Assembly (NCBI RefSeq): GCF_024757985.1 | Contig: NZ_CP103289.1 | Location: 4,030,001 to 4,094,000 of the forward strand | Direction of reading: 5' to 3' | Origin: Cellulomonas sp. NS3 | GTDB lineage: Bacteria; Actinomycetota; Actinomycetes; Actinomycetales; Cellulomonadaceae | DNA length: 64,000 nucleotides | Part shown: piece after piece, positions 26,268 to 37,742 of the stretch | Numbering within the stretch: position 1 is the first letter of the stretch | Layout: every line of letters starts with the position of its first letter | The notes under the pieces: generated by a model | Seen by the model: the letters and a program-made list of their open reading frames with translations, nothing else | Databases searched by the model: none | What the model was told of the DNA's origin: nothing | Position numbers and translations under genes: made by a program

Positions 26268-27581
26268 GTGCCAGAGACCGCCCCCATGATCGACGGCGAC
26301 GGGCACCCGCACGGGTTCCCACCTGCGGGGACGCCCCGCCAGGAGGCCCCGGAGCCCGGCGGCGGGGCCGCTCGTGCCGCGTCGCGACCGGTGTCGGTGG
26401 CCCTGGTCGGGACCCACGGGCACGGCACATCACATCTTGGTCACGTTCGCTCGCTCGCCGACGCGGGGGCCGTCCGGCTCGCCGCCGTCGTCGACCCGCA
26501 CCCGCTCGCGACGGCTGCCGAGGTCGCCGAGGGCGCGACGCGCGGGCAGCGCCTCGCGTCCGTCGACGACGTGCCCGACGGCACCGTGTGGCACCCCGAC
26601 CTCGCCGCGCTGCTCGCCGCCGGGGCGCCCGACGTCGTGATCCTCTGCACCCCGATCGACACGCACGCACCGCTCGCGACCGCCGCGCTCGAGGCCGGCT
26701 GCGACGTGCTGCTCGAGAAGCCGCCGACCGCGTCGCTCGCCGAGCTCGAGGGGCTCGTCGCGACGCAGGAGCGCACCGGCCGGACCGTCCAGGTCGGCTT
26801 CCAGACGTACGGGTCGCACGCCGTCGCCCGCGTCCGCGAGGTGGTGGCGAGCGGCGAGATCGGGACCGTCACCGGGGTCGGCGGCGTCGGGACGTGGGTG
26901 CGGCCCGACACCTACTGGACGCGCGCACGGTGGGCCGGGCGGCGCACGGTCGACGGGCGCGCGGTGGTCGACGGCGTCGTCACCAACCCCCTCGCGCACG
27001 CGGTCGCGACCGCGCTGCTGCTCGCCGGCGCCTCGCGGGCGAGCGACGTCGCCTCGGTCGAGCTCGACCTGGCGCGCGCCAACCCGATCGAGGCCGACGA
27101 CACGTCGAGCGTCCGGGTCACCACGACGGACGGGCTGCGGGTCGCGCTCGGGCTGACGCTGTGCGCCGCCGTGCAGACGCCGCCGCACCTCGTGGTGCAC
27201 GGGACCGAGGGGCGCGTCGTGCTGCACTACACGCGCGACGTGCTCGAGGTCACCGGGCCGGGCGGCACGCGCACCGAGACGTGCGCGCGCGACGACCTGC
27301 TCGAGAACCTCCTGGCGCACCGCGCCGACCCCGCGGTGCCGCTGCACGCGCCGCTCGTCGCGACCGGGGCCTTCATGCGGGTGCTCGACGCGGTCCGCGC
27401 CGCCCCCGACCCCGTGGCGATCGACCCCGCGCACGTCGACGACGTGACCGACGACGCGGGCCGGCACCTCGTGGTCCGCGGCGTCGAGGACCTGTGCGCG
27501 CAGGTCGCCGAGACGCTGCAGACCTTCAGCGAGCTCGGGGCGCCGTGGACGCGTCCGTCGACGACCGGGGGTGCGGCATGA
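26268..27581 (+). CDS. Gfo/Idh/MocA-family oxidoreductase
   Basis: This 437-residue NAD(P)-dependent dehydrogenase has an N-terminal extension of about 40 residues, then a Rossmann motif VALVGTHGHGTSH (about 43-55). It also has the family's LLEKPPTASLAELEGLV (conserved EKP) and a C-terminal substrate domain. These enzymes oxidise or reduce sugars, sugar acids or inositols. The start is GTG at 26268 with GGAG upstream; the ATG at 26286 is an alternative. The stop overlaps the next ATG as ATGA, so the DUF6807-like gene is coupled. It is divergent from the ABC importer across a shared regulatory gap with a LacI operator. Confidence 0.88.
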   Translation: MPETAPMIDGDGHPHGFPPAGTPRQEAPEPGGGAARAASRPVSVALVGTHGHGTSHLGHVRSLADAGAVRLAAVVDPHPLATAAEVAEGATRGQRLASVDDVPDGTVWHPDLAALLAAGAPDVVILCTPIDTHAPLATAALEAGCDVLLEKPPTASLAELEGLVATQERTGRTVQVGFQTYGSHAVARVREVVASGEIGTVTGVGGVGTWVRPDTYWTRARWAGRRTVDGRAVVDGVVTNPLAHAVATALLLAGASRASDVASVELDLARANPIEADDTSSVRVTTTDGLRVALGLTLCAAVQTPPHLVVHGTEGRVVLHYTRDVLEVTGPGGTRTETCARDDLLENLLAHRADPAVPLHAPLVATGAFMRVLDAVRAAPDPVAIDPAHVDDVTDDAGRHLVVRGVEDLCAQVAETLQTFSELGAPWTRPSTTGGAA

Positions 27582-28903
27582 CGCACGGTGCGGTGCACGA
27601 GCCCGTCGACTCCCCCGCGCACGGCCCCGCCGGACCCGACGCGCCCGTCAAGGCCCCGCCGTGGGACCCCACGCCCTCCTGGGGCGAGCACCGCGTGCTC
27701 GCCCGGCTCGAGGTCGCGGACCGCGTCGTGGCGGAGTACGCCGACGGCACCGGCGCTCCGGCGTTCGACTCCCCGCGCCCGCACCTGCACCCCGTGCGGA
27801 CCCCGGGCGGCGTCGTCGTGACCGACGCGGCCCCGCGCGACCACACCTGGCACGTGGGCCTCGGCGTGGGCGTGCAGGACGTCGCGGGCAGCAACCTCTG
27901 GGGCGGGCGCACGTACGTGCGGGACGACGGCTACACGTGGCGCCACGACCACGGCGCGGTCCGCCACGACGCGTGGCCCCTCGAGGAGCCGAGCCTGCGC
28001 GTCGAGGCGCTCACGTGGCTCGATGCGCAGGGCGCGCCGGTGCTCACCGAGACGCGGACGCTACGCTGGGGTCCCGCCGGGGCGCTCGCCGCGGGCACCG
28101 GCTGGCAGCTCGAGCTCACGACGGTCCTCACGCTCGCGCCCGGGCGCACCGAGCCCGTGGCGCTCGGCAGCCCGGGGTCGAACGGCCGGGTCGGCGGCGG
28201 CTACGGCGGCTTCTTCTGGCGGCTGCCCGCGTGCCTGGACGTCGACGTGCGCACGCCCCTGGGCCGCGGCGAGGAGGCCGTGCACGGGTCACGGCCGTCG
28301 CAGGGCGCGGCGTGGGTCGCCTGGTCGGCGCGGTCCCGCCCGGCCGCGGAGCCGGAACCCCTGACGAGCGCGAGCGGCATCCCGCTCGGCGGCGTGTTCG
28401 GGCGTGACGGGTTCGGGCGCGTCGGCGCCGGCGGGGCGATCGAGGTCGCGGGCTTCGCGGACGGCACGGCGAGCGGCGTGGGTGACGGGCTCGTCAGCGT
28501 TCCCGGTCCCGCGGGTGAGGCGGCCCGGGCAGCAGCGACCGAGCACCCCGCGGACGGCGACTTCACGGTCGCCCTCGCGCCCGCGCGGGGTCAGGCGGCC
28601 GACGACCCCTGGTTCGTGCGGGTCGCCGACTACCCGGGCCTCGGCTCGGCCTGGGCGTGGGAGCACCCCGCGGTCGTCGAGCCCGGGCAGCCGTTCACCC
28701 GCGGGCTGCGGTGCCTCGTCGCCGACGGCCGCCTCACGGACGGCGAGGTCGCCGCCGCGCTCCTCGGGACCGCCGCGGCGGCGCAGGGCACGCGCGCCGG
28801 GGGCCCGTCCGTCGGCCCCCGCAGTGCCCGCAGTGCCCGCAGTGCCCGCAGTGCCCGACCCACCGCCGACGCCCCACCGACCCCCCAGGAGCAGCCCCGA
28901 TGA
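27578..28903 (+). CDS. DUF6807 (PmoA-like) family protein
   Basis: This 441-residue protein has a beta-rich core. Motifs typical of the family are HPVRTPGGVVVTDAAPRDHT, WHVGLGVGVQDVAGSNLWGG, and YGGFFWRLP. The family carries a misleading 'methane oxygenase PmoA' label. Members are soluble and occur in sugar-catabolism loci next to Gfo/Idh enzymes, as here; the reaction is unknown. Both ends overlap neighbours by ATGA, giving a tight three-gene operon with Gfo/Idh and altronate dehydratase. The C-terminus ends in a low-complexity SARSARSARSAR stretch coded by a 9-bp DNA repeat. Confidence 0.82.
   Translation: MTHGAVHEPVDSPAHGPAGPDAPVKAPPWDPTPSWGEHRVLARLEVADRVVAEYADGTGAPAFDSPRPHLHPVRTPGGVVVTDAAPRDHTWHVGLGVGVQDVAGSNLWGGRTYVRDDGYTWRHDHGAVRHDAWPLEEPSLRVEALTWLDAQGAPVLTETRTLRWGPAGALAAGTGWQLELTTVLTLAPGRTEPVALGSPGSNGRVGGGYGGFFWRLPACLDVDVRTPLGRGEEAVHGSRPSQGAAWVAWSARSRPAAEPEPLTSASGIPLGGVFGRDGFGRVGAGGAIEVAGFADGTASGVGDGLVSVPGPAGEAARAAATEHPADGDFTVALAPARGQAADDPWFVRVADYPGLGSAWAWEHPAVVEPGQPFTRGLRCLVADGRLTDGEVAAALLGTAAAAQGTRAGGPSVGPRSARSARSARSARPTADAPPTPQEQPR
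28818..28857. repeat. 9-bp tandem repeat inside the DUF6807-like gene
   Basis: CCCGCAGTG is repeated four times plus a partial copy, encoding Ser-Ala-Arg repeats in the C-terminal tail. Nine bases keep the frame, so length changes are tolerated. Confidence 0.9.
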
Positions 28904-30444
28904 GCACCACCCTTCCCGAGCTCACGGACTGCGCGCTGGTCCTGCGGCCCGGTGACGACGTCGCCGTGGCGACCCGCGACCTGCAGTCGGGCACGGAGAT
29001 CCGGCACGACGGCGCGCCGCTCGTGATCCGGCAGAGCGTGCCGCGCGGGCACAAGCTCGCCGTCCGCGACGTCCCCGCCGGTGGCCAGGTGCACAAGTAC
29101 GGGCAGTCGATCGGCCTCGCGACCCGCGACATCGCCGTCGGGGACCACGTGCACACGCACAACCTCGGCATGGACGACGTCGCGCGCGACTACGAGTTCG
29201 GCACCGCGCGCGTGCGTCCCGCGCCGTGGGCGGGGCCTGTCCGCACGTTCCAGGGCTACCACCGCGCCGACGGCCGGGTCGGGACGCGCAACTACGTCGC
29301 GATCCTCACGTCGGTGAACTGCTCGGCGTCGTCCGCGCGCATGATCGCCGACCAGTTCCGCGGCCCGGTGCTCGACGCATACCCGCACGTCGACGGGGTC
29401 GTCGCGCTCACGCACACGACGGGCTGCGGGCTCGTCGCGCAGAGCGAGGGCGCGCAGATCACGCTGCGCACGCTGCGCGGGTACGCCGACCACCCCAACG
29501 TGGCGGGTGTCCTCGTGCTCGGGCTCGGCTGCGAGATGCTGCCCGCGCAGTCGCTGCTCGACGGGCTCGACCTGCCCGCCGACAAGCCCGTGCGCACGCT
29601 CGTGATCCAGGAGACCGGCGGGATCCGCCGGACCGTCAAGGCGGGCGTCGAGGCGGTCCAGGACATGCTCCCCGAGATCGAGGCGCTGCGCCGCGCCCCG
29701 GCGCCGGTCTCCGAGCTCGTGCTCGGCATGAACTGCGGCGGCAGCGACGGGTACTCGGGCATCACCGCCAACCCGGCGCTCGGCTACGCGTCGGACCTGC
29801 TCGTCGCGCACGGCGCCACCACGATCCTCGCGGAGACCCCCGAGGTCTTCGGGGCCGAGCACCTGCTGACGCGCCGTGCGGTCAGCGAGGAGGTCGGCCG
29901 CACGCTCCTCCGGCGCATCGACTGGTGGCAGACGTACGCGGCGCAGGGCGGCGGCTCGCTCGACAACAACCCGTCCCCCGGCAACAAGGCCGGCGGGCTC
30001 ACGACGATCCTCGAGAAGTCGCTCGGGGCCGTCGCCAAGGGGGGCAGCGCCGAGCTGGCGGCCGTCTACGAGTACGCCGAGCCCGTGACCGCGAAGGGCT
30101 TCACGTTCATGGACACCCCGGGCTACGACCCGGTCTCCGTGACCGGGATCGTCGCGGGCGGCTCGACCGTCGTGGTGTTCACGACCGGGCGCGGGTCGGT
30201 GCTCGGGTGCAAGCCGACGCCGTCGATCAAGGTGTGCACCAACACCGAGACCTACGACCGGATGTCCGAGGACATGGACCTGAACGCGGGGCGGATCGTC
30301 GACGGCGAGGCGACGGTGCATCAGGTCGGCGAGGAGATCTTCGAGAAGATCATCGCCGTCGCGTCCGGCGAGCAGACCGTCTCCGAGGAGCTCGACCTCG
30401 GGCAGGACGAGTTCGTGCCGTGGCAGCTCGGGACGGTGACGTGA
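28900..30444 (+). CDS. uxaA: Altronate dehydratase family protein (UxaA/GarD type)
   Basis: The 514-residue product dehydrates altronate (or a related hexonate such as galactarate) to 2-keto-3-deoxygluconate. It has an N-terminal SAF domain (about 10-95; VPRGHKLAVRDVPAGG, GDHVHTHNL) and the UxaA catalytic body: GRVGTRNYVAILTSVNCSA, THTTGCG, LGMNCGGSDGYSG, NPSPGNKAGGLTTILEKSLG, and GCKPTPSIKVCTN. Length matches full SAF-UxaA fusions. It is third in the operon with Gfo/Idh and the DUF6807-like gene, the start overlapping the previous stop as ATGA. With uxaC and a mannitol dehydrogenase-type reductase 6-9 kb away, a hexuronate route can be assembled up to KDG. UxaA versus galactarate dehydratase cannot be settled by sequence alone. 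Confidence 0.9.
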   Translation: MSTTLPELTDCALVLRPGDDVAVATRDLQSGTEIRHDGAPLVIRQSVPRGHKLAVRDVPAGGQVHKYGQSIGLATRDIAVGDHVHTHNLGMDDVARDYEFGTARVRPAPWAGPVRTFQGYHRADGRVGTRNYVAILTSVNCSASSARMIADQFRGPVLDAYPHVDGVVALTHTTGCGLVAQSEGAQITLRTLRGYADHPNVAGVLVLGLGCEMLPAQSLLDGLDLPADKPVRTLVIQETGGIRRTVKAGVEAVQDMLPEIEALRRAPAPVSELVLGMNCGGSDGYSGITANPALGYASDLLVAHGATTILAETPEVFGAEHLLTRRAVSEEVGRTLLRRIDWWQTYAAQGGGSLDNNPSPGNKAGGLTTILEKSLGAVAKGGSAELAAVYEYAEPVTAKGFTFMDTPGYDPVSVTGIVAGGSTVVVFTTGRGSVLGCKPTPSIKVCTNTETYDRMSEDMDLNAGRIVDGEATVHQVGEEIFEKIIAVASGEQTVSEELDLGQDEFVPWQLGTVT

Positions 30445-30677
30445 CGCGCTGAGCGACCGAGCCGGTGCCGGAGGCGGCGCGGGCCGCACACGGGTGCCCG
30501 TAGAGGTGCGGGACGCGCCCCGCACCTCCCCCGGAGGGACGACGGACCCGAACGGTGCGAGCATGGGAGCAGTTCGGTCCGATGACGCATCGAGCGAGCG
30601 GGGGCCCCCGTGTCCAGTCGCATGCCCACGACCGCGGCCGGTCGCGGCCGCACGCCGGACGTCGCCCGGGGCCCGTC

Positions 30678-31643
30678 ATGATCACGACCCACCCGGAGCA
30701 GACCTTCCGGCACGACCTCGTCCTGCACGACGGGCCCGAGGACCTCGTCCGGCTCATGGCACCCTTCCTGCGCGCGGGCGCCGCCGCCGGGGAGCGCACG
30801 GTCGTGCTCGGGCGCCCCGACCTCGTCGACGCGCTGCTCGCCGCGGTGCCCGAGGTCACCGACGCCCTCGCCCTGCGCGAGCAGGAGCACGAGCGGTTCG
30901 CCGGTCGCGACCTGCACCGTGCGCAGCAGCTCCTGGCCCGGTTGGACGGCGAGGGGACCGCGGTCCGGATCGTCAACCAGATGCCCGTCGCGACGACCCC
31001 GGAGCAGTGGCACGAGTGGCGCCGGTACGAGGCGGCCGCGAACGTCGTCCTCGCGCCCTACCGGGCGTGGGGCAAGTGCGCGCACGACGAGCGCACGCTC
31101 GACGCCGGCATGCTCGAGGACCTGCGGGCGACGCACGCGCACGTCGAGGACGCCCACAGCGGGGGCCCGAACGCCGCCTTCGACGAGGCGGGGACGCACG
31201 CCGGCACCTTCTTCGAGGTCCCCGCGCACCCCACGGAGGCCTCGCCCCCGACGCTCGCGCTCGTCGACCCGTCGTCCGCGGACGCCCGCCGTGCGGTGCG
31301 CGAGCTCGCGCTGCGGGCGGGGCTCCCGGAGACCGCCCAGGAGACGGTCATCCTGGCCACGAGCGAGGCCGTGGAGAACGCGTGGACGCACGGGCGGGCC
31401 CCGGTGCTGGTCCGCGGCTGGCTGGACCGGCCGGGGCGCGTCACCGTCGCGGTGAGCGACACCGGCCCCGGCCCGCACCCGCTCGTCGGCCTCCTGCCCG
31501 CGTCGCCCGGCAGCCCGTACGACCGCGGCGGGATGTGGATGGTCCAGGTGCTCCTGCGCGACGTCCACCACCGCACGGGGCCGGGCGGCTACACGGTGAC
31601 GTTCAGCGTCGACGACGACCCCGTCGCGCCCCCGCGAGGCTGA
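30678..31643 (+). CDS. MEDS-domain / HATPase (RsbW-like) sensor protein
   Basis: This 321-residue cytoplasmic protein combines an N-terminal MEDS-type sensor domain (about 5-180; LVRLMAPFLRAGAAAGERTV, later ARLDGEGTAVRIVNQM) with a C-terminal GHKL ATPase domain of the anti-sigma kind. The ATPase part has the N box ATSEAVENAWTHG (about 235-247) and the G1 box VSDTGPGPHP. Similar actinobacterial proteins act as anti-sigma factors or Ser kinases in stress signalling. The ATG at 30678 is chosen because MEDS homology starts right after it. It is convergent with the UvrA paralogue; no STAS or sigma-factor gene is adjacent. Confidence 0.85.
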   Translation: MITTHPEQTFRHDLVLHDGPEDLVRLMAPFLRAGAAAGERTVVLGRPDLVDALLAAVPEVTDALALREQEHERFAGRDLHRAQQLLARLDGEGTAVRIVNQMPVATTPEQWHEWRRYEAAANVVLAPYRAWGKCAHDERTLDAGMLEDLRATHAHVEDAHSGGPNAAFDEAGTHAGTFFEVPAHPTEASPPTLALVDPSSADARRAVRELALRAGLPETAQETVILATSEAVENAWTHGRAPVLVRGWLDRPGRVTVAVSDTGPGPHPLVGLLPASPGSPYDRGGMWMVQVLLRDVHHRTGPGGYTVTFSVDDDPVAPPRG

Positions 31644-31648
31644 GCGCA

Positions 31649-31665
31649 CCGCCCCGTCCGGGCGG
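31649..31665. terminator. Hairpin between convergent genes
   Basis: CCGCCC pairs with GGGCGG around CGTCC, in the 39-base gap between the MEDS gene and the UvrA-like gene. Confidence 0.5.
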
Positions 31666-31682
31666 CGGCGCGCTCCCCCGCC

Positions 31683-34094
<2,412 letters not shown>

Positions 34095-34235
34095 GAGGGG
34101 AGGTCTCCGTCGGTGAGGGCTGACCGGCTGGCGGCAGGGCGGGTGGAGAGGGTCCACGCTAGCGACGAGGGCCCACACGGGAAGACCCCCGGCACGCCCG
34201 GAACTCAGCGGGGACCGCTGTGGCACCCTGGGACG

Positions 34236-34658
34236 GTGCTGATCGAGGACCTCGTCCGGCTGCGCCGCGCGCGCGACACGATGGACCGCGACTACGCGCA
34301 GCCGCTCGACGTCCCGGCCCTCGCGCGCGTCGCGCTCATGTCGGCCGGCCACTTCTCCCGCAGCTTCCGCGAGGCGTACGGGGAGACCCCGTACGCGTAC
34401 CTGATGACGCGGCGGATCGAGCGCGCGAAGGCCCTGCTGCGGCGCGGCGACCTGTCGGTGACCGAGGTCTGCATGGCGGTCGGCTGCACGTCGCTCGGGT
34501 CGTTCAGCTCGCGGTTCACGGAGCTCGTCGGCGAGAGCCCGAGCGCGTACCGGGCCCGGGTGCACGACGACGCCCCGATCCCCGCGTGCGTCACCAAGGT
34601 CGCCACGCGACCGGTCAGGAACGGAGAAGCGCGCGCCGCGCACCCGCCCCTAGCGTGA
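34236..34658 (+). CDS. Small AraC-family regulator
   Basis: This 140-residue protein is essentially a stand-alone AraC DNA-binding domain with two helix-turn-helix units: LDVPALARVALMSAGHFSRS (about 22-41) and LSVTEVCMAVGCTSLGSFSS (about 73-92). The family ending FTELVGESPSAYR follows. It lacks a ligand-binding domain; the Ala/Pro-rich tail is not informative. It begins with GTG, preceded by CACCCT seven bases away. The VOC gene starts five bases after its stop, so the pair is one operon, as often found for AraC plus VOC genes. Confidence 0.85.
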   Translation: MLIEDLVRLRRARDTMDRDYAQPLDVPALARVALMSAGHFSRSFREAYGETPYAYLMTRRIERAKALLRRGDLSVTEVCMAVGCTSLGSFSSRFTELVGESPSAYRARVHDDAPIPACVTKVATRPVRNGEARAAHPPLA

Positions 34659-34663
34659 GGCGC

Positions 34664-35077
34664 ATGGACATCTCCCTCGCCTCCTGCTTCATCGCCGTCG
34701 ACGACTTCGACAAGGCGCTCGTCTTCTACCGCGACGTCCTCGGGCTGGAGGTCCGCAACGACGTCGGCTTCGAGAACATGCGCTGGATCACCGTCGGCTC
34801 GCCCTCGCTGCCCGACGTGGACATCGTGCTCGAGCCGGCGCTCGCGGACCCCAACGCCTCGGCCGCCGACAAGCAGGCCGCCGCCGAGCTGCTCGCCAAG
34901 GGCATGCTGCGCGGCGTCATCTTCCGCACCGACGACGTCGACGCGACGTTCGAGCGGCTCCGCGCGGCCGGGGCGGAGGTCCTCCAGGAGCCGTTCGACC
35001 AGCCCTACGGCGTGCGCGACTGCGCGTTCCGCGACCCGGCGGGGAACATGCTGCGGTTCAACCAGCCGCGCGCCTGA
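34664..35077 (+). CDS. VOC-family (glyoxalase/dioxygenase-like) protein
   Basis: This 137-residue vicinal-oxygen-chelate protein has paired beta-alpha-beta-beta-beta modules: FIAVDDFDKALVFYRDVLGL at the start and FRTDDVDATFERLRAAGAEV in the second half, ending DPAGNMLRFNQP. Candidate metal ligands are limited, so it could be a binding protein or a glyoxalase-like enzyme. GAGG lies just before the ATG. It is co-transcribed with the upstream AraC-type regulator, which probably controls it. Confidence 0.88.
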   Translation: MDISLASCFIAVDDFDKALVFYRDVLGLEVRNDVGFENMRWITVGSPSLPDVDIVLEPALADPNASAADKQAAAELLAKGMLRGVIFRTDDVDATFERLRAAGAEVLQEPFDQPYGVRDCAFRDPAGNMLRFNQPRA

Positions 35078-35079
35078 CG

Positions 35080-35096
35080 GCCCGCTTCCCGCGGGC
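35080..35096. terminator. Hairpin after the AraC-VOC operon
   Basis: GCCCGC pairs with GCGGGC around TTCCC, three bases after the VOC stop. A second hairpin, GGCGGG/CCCGCC (35157-35174), sits just past the stop of the convergent SDR gene. Confidence 0.55.
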
Positions 35097-35176
35097 ACCG
35101 GCTGCCTTCGCCGCACGGACGGGAGCACCCGTGCCGGGCGGAGAGCGACCGTGGAGCGGCGGGTCGTCGCCCGCCG

Positions 35177-35929
35177 TCAGCGGAAGTGCGCGCCGCCGTT
35201 CACGTCGAGCACCGCACCCGTGATGAAGCCCGCGGCGCCCGAGGCGAGGTAGACGACCGCCCCGGCGACGTCGTCGGGCACCCCGGCACGCTTGACGGCC
35301 GTCGACGCCACGGCGGCGCGCTGCGCCGGCTCCGGGGTGTGGGTGGCGTGGAACGGCGTCGCCGTGATGAAGCCCGGGGCGATCGCGTTGACCGTGATCT
35401 GGCGCGGACCCAGCTCGCGGGCGAGCCCGCGCGTGAACCCGTCCATCGCGGCCTTCGCGGTGGCGTACGCCACGGCGCCCGTGCCACCGCCGTCCTGCGC
35501 GGCGAGCGAGCTGATCATGACGACGCGGCCGCCGTCGGGCATGAACGGCAGCACCGCGCGCGTCGCGTAGAACGCGCTCGACACGTTGAGGTCGAGGACC
35601 TGGTGCCAGTGCTGGTCGTCCATCTGGTGCACGAGCTGCCGGTCGACGAGCCCGCCCGCGTTGTTCACGAGGATGTCGATGCCGCCGCCGAGCGCCTCCG
35701 CGGCCTTCGCGACGACGTGGTCGACGTCCCAGCTGTGCCGCGCGTCGAGCTGGAACGACTCGCTCGTGCGGCCGAGACCCTCGATCGTCGCGACGACCGG
35801 CGCCGGGTCGTGCGCGAGGTGCGTGACCGCGACGTCCGCGCCGGCCCGGGCGAGCGCGATCGCGATCGCCTTCCCGATGCCGGCCGCGCCGCCGGTGACC
35901 AGCGCGCGACGACCCTCGAGGTTGTCCAT
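35177..35929 (-). CDS. Short-chain dehydrogenase/reductase
   Basis: This 250-residue classical SDR has the cofactor motif TGGAAGIGKA (about 12-21), the structural NNAG, Ser of the triad in VVMISSLAAQ, and YATAK (Tyr/Lys about 155-159). The C-terminus VNGGAHFR is typical. It resembles sugar or 3-oxoacyl reductases; the location 0.3 kb from uxaC hints at a hexonate/keto-sugar role. AAGGAG five bases before the ATG at 35929 fixes the start against an upstream GTG at 35935. The 294 bases to uxaC contain no further gene. Confidence 0.9.
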   Translation of the reverse strand: MDNLEGRRALVTGGAAGIGKAIAIALARAGADVAVTHLAHDPAPVVATIEGLGRTSESFQLDARHSWDVDHVVAKAAEALGGGIDILVNNAGGLVDRQLVHQMDDQHWHQVLDLNVSSAFYATRAVLPFMPDGGRVVMISSLAAQDGGGTGAVAYATAKAAMDGFTRGLARELGPRQITVNAIAPGFITATPFHATHTPEPAQRAAVASTAVKRAGVPDDVAGAVVYLASGAAGFITGAVLDVNGGAHFR

Positions 35930-36223
35930 CCCCACTCCTTGGGCTCACCGGAGCCGCGGGCGCCTGCGCCGGGGCGGCGGCAGGGCACGCCGAGGTCACC
36001 GGCCGTGCAGACACGGGTTCGGCGCGCCGCACGTCGTCGCCGGGGAGCCCGGTCGACGGCGCTGCGGCCGTCGTCGTGCCACCGGGCGCCACGTGCGGGG
36101 GGCGCGCCGTGGCGCACGGTAGCCGCCCGTGGGCACGGGGGTCTACTCCCCCGATCGAGGGCTCCGGCGCGCGCTCCTCGGGCCCGGGGACGCGCCGTCG
36201 TCGGGCACCGGTGCGTGCCCGGG

Positions 36224-37684
36224 TCACCCGCCCGTCGACGCCGCCCCCGGCTTCGGGTAGGAGGCGAGCGGGAGGCGGTACGCGAGGTCGACGGCGGTCT
36301 CGACGGCCTCGTCGAGGTCGAGCCGGTGCTCGGCGACGAGGCGCGCGAGGTGGCCCGCGTCGATGCGGCGCGCGAGGTCGTGGCGCGCGGGGATCGAGAA
36401 GAAGGCGCGCGTGTCGTCGACGAACCCGGTCGTGTTGTAGAAGCCGGCGCTGTCCGTGACGGCCTCGCGGAACCGGCGCATCCCGTCGGGGGTGTCGAGG
36501 AACCACCACGGCGCCCCGAGCCGCATCGCCGGGTACACGCCGGCGAGCGGCGCGAGCTCGCGCGAGTACGTGTCCTCGTCGACCGTGAACACGATGAGCC
36601 GCAGGCCCGGGTGGTGCCCGAACGCGGTGAGCAGCGGGCGCAGCGCGTGCGTGAACTCGGTCGGCACCGGGATGTCGTAGCCGACGTCCGGCCCGCGTGC
36701 CGCGAGGACGGCGGGGTCGTGGTCGCGCAGGACGCCGGGGTGGAGCTGCATGACCAGGCCGTCCTCGGACGACATCCGCGCCATCTCGAACAGCATGTGC
36801 CCGCTGAACGCCTCGGCCTCGGGGGCCTCGACCTCGCCCCGCACCGCGGCCGCGAAGATCCGCTCGGCGTCCGCGAGGGGCAGCGGCGACGTGTCCCCGC
36901 GCAGGTGCCCGTGGTCCGTGGCGCGCGCGCCGGCCGCGACGAACGCCGCACGGCGCTGCTCGAGCGCGCGCAGGTAGCCGGCGTAGGTCGAGGCGTCGAC
37001 GCCCGAGCGCTCGGAGAGGAGGTCGAGGTCGGCGCGCCACGTCGGGCGGTCGAGGTGCAGCAGGGCGTCGGGTCGGAACGTCGGGACGATCCGCTCGCCC
37101 CAGCCGCGCTCGGCGAGCGCCGCGTGGTCAGCGAGGGACGCTGTCGCCGGGTCGGTCGTCGCGAGGACCTCGATGCGGAACTCGTCGACGAGCGCGAGCG
37201 GGCGCATCCGCGGCTCGGCGAGGCGCTCGCTGATCGCGTCGTACAGGCGGTCGGCCGACTCCGCGGACGGGCGCTCGGTCAGCCCGAGGACTCCGGCGAG
37301 CACGTGCTCGAGCCAGAACCGGGTCGGGGTCCCGCGGTACAGGTGCCAGTGCGAGGCGAACGTGCGCCAGATCGCGCGCGGGTCGGCCTCGACCGGGCGG
37401 CCGTCGTGACGCGGGACGCCGAGCGCGTCGTGCGGGACGCCCTGTGAGACGAGCATCCGCACGAGGTAGTGGTCGGGGACGACGAACAGCTCGGCGGGGT
37501 TGCCGAACGGCTCGTCGGCGTTGAGCAGGGCGGCGTCGACGTGCCCGTGCATGGACACGATCGGAAGGTCGACGGTCGACGCGAGGATCTCGCGGGCGAG
37601 CGCGCGGGTCGTGGGGTCCGCGGGCAGGGCGCGGTCGGGGTGCAGGGCCCAGGTCGTGGTCTGGGCGCGGTTCTCGGCGGTCAC
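36224..37684 (-). CDS. uxaC: Glucuronate/galacturonate isomerase UxaC
   Basis: UxaC interconverts D-glucuronate/D-fructuronate and D-galacturonate/D-tagaturonate, the first step of the isomerase route. The 486-residue product has the amidohydrolase-fold metal motif HGHVD (about 46-50), the segment HWHLYRGTPTRFWLEHVL, RGDTSPLPL, and C-terminal DDTRAFFSIPARHDLARR. Length fits the family (about 470-490). The start is GTG at 37684 with AGGGAG five to six bases upstream. The gene is divergent from a LacI regulator, with a LacI-type palindrome in the shared gap. Confidence 0.94.
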   Translation of the reverse strand: MTAENRAQTTTWALHPDRALPADPTTRALAREILASTVDLPIVSMHGHVDAALLNADEPFGNPAELFVVPDHYLVRMLVSQGVPHDALGVPRHDGRPVEADPRAIWRTFASHWHLYRGTPTRFWLEHVLAGVLGLTERPSAESADRLYDAISERLAEPRMRPLALVDEFRIEVLATTDPATASLADHAALAERGWGERIVPTFRPDALLHLDRPTWRADLDLLSERSGVDASTYAGYLRALEQRRAAFVAAGARATDHGHLRGDTSPLPLADAERIFAAAVRGEVEAPEAEAFSGHMLFEMARMSSEDGLVMQLHPGVLRDHDPAVLAARGPDVGYDIPVPTEFTHALRPLLTAFGHHPGLRLIVFTVDEDTYSRELAPLAGVYPAMRLGAPWWFLDTPDGMRRFREAVTDSAGFYNTTGFVDDTRAFFSIPARHDLARRIDAGHLARLVAEHRLDLDEAVETAVDLAYRLPLASYPKPGAASTGG

Positions 37685-37742
37685 GTCGTCTCCCTGTGCC
37701 GGTCGTGCGGGCGGTCCCCGGTGACTCGCGCTGCATCGACGT

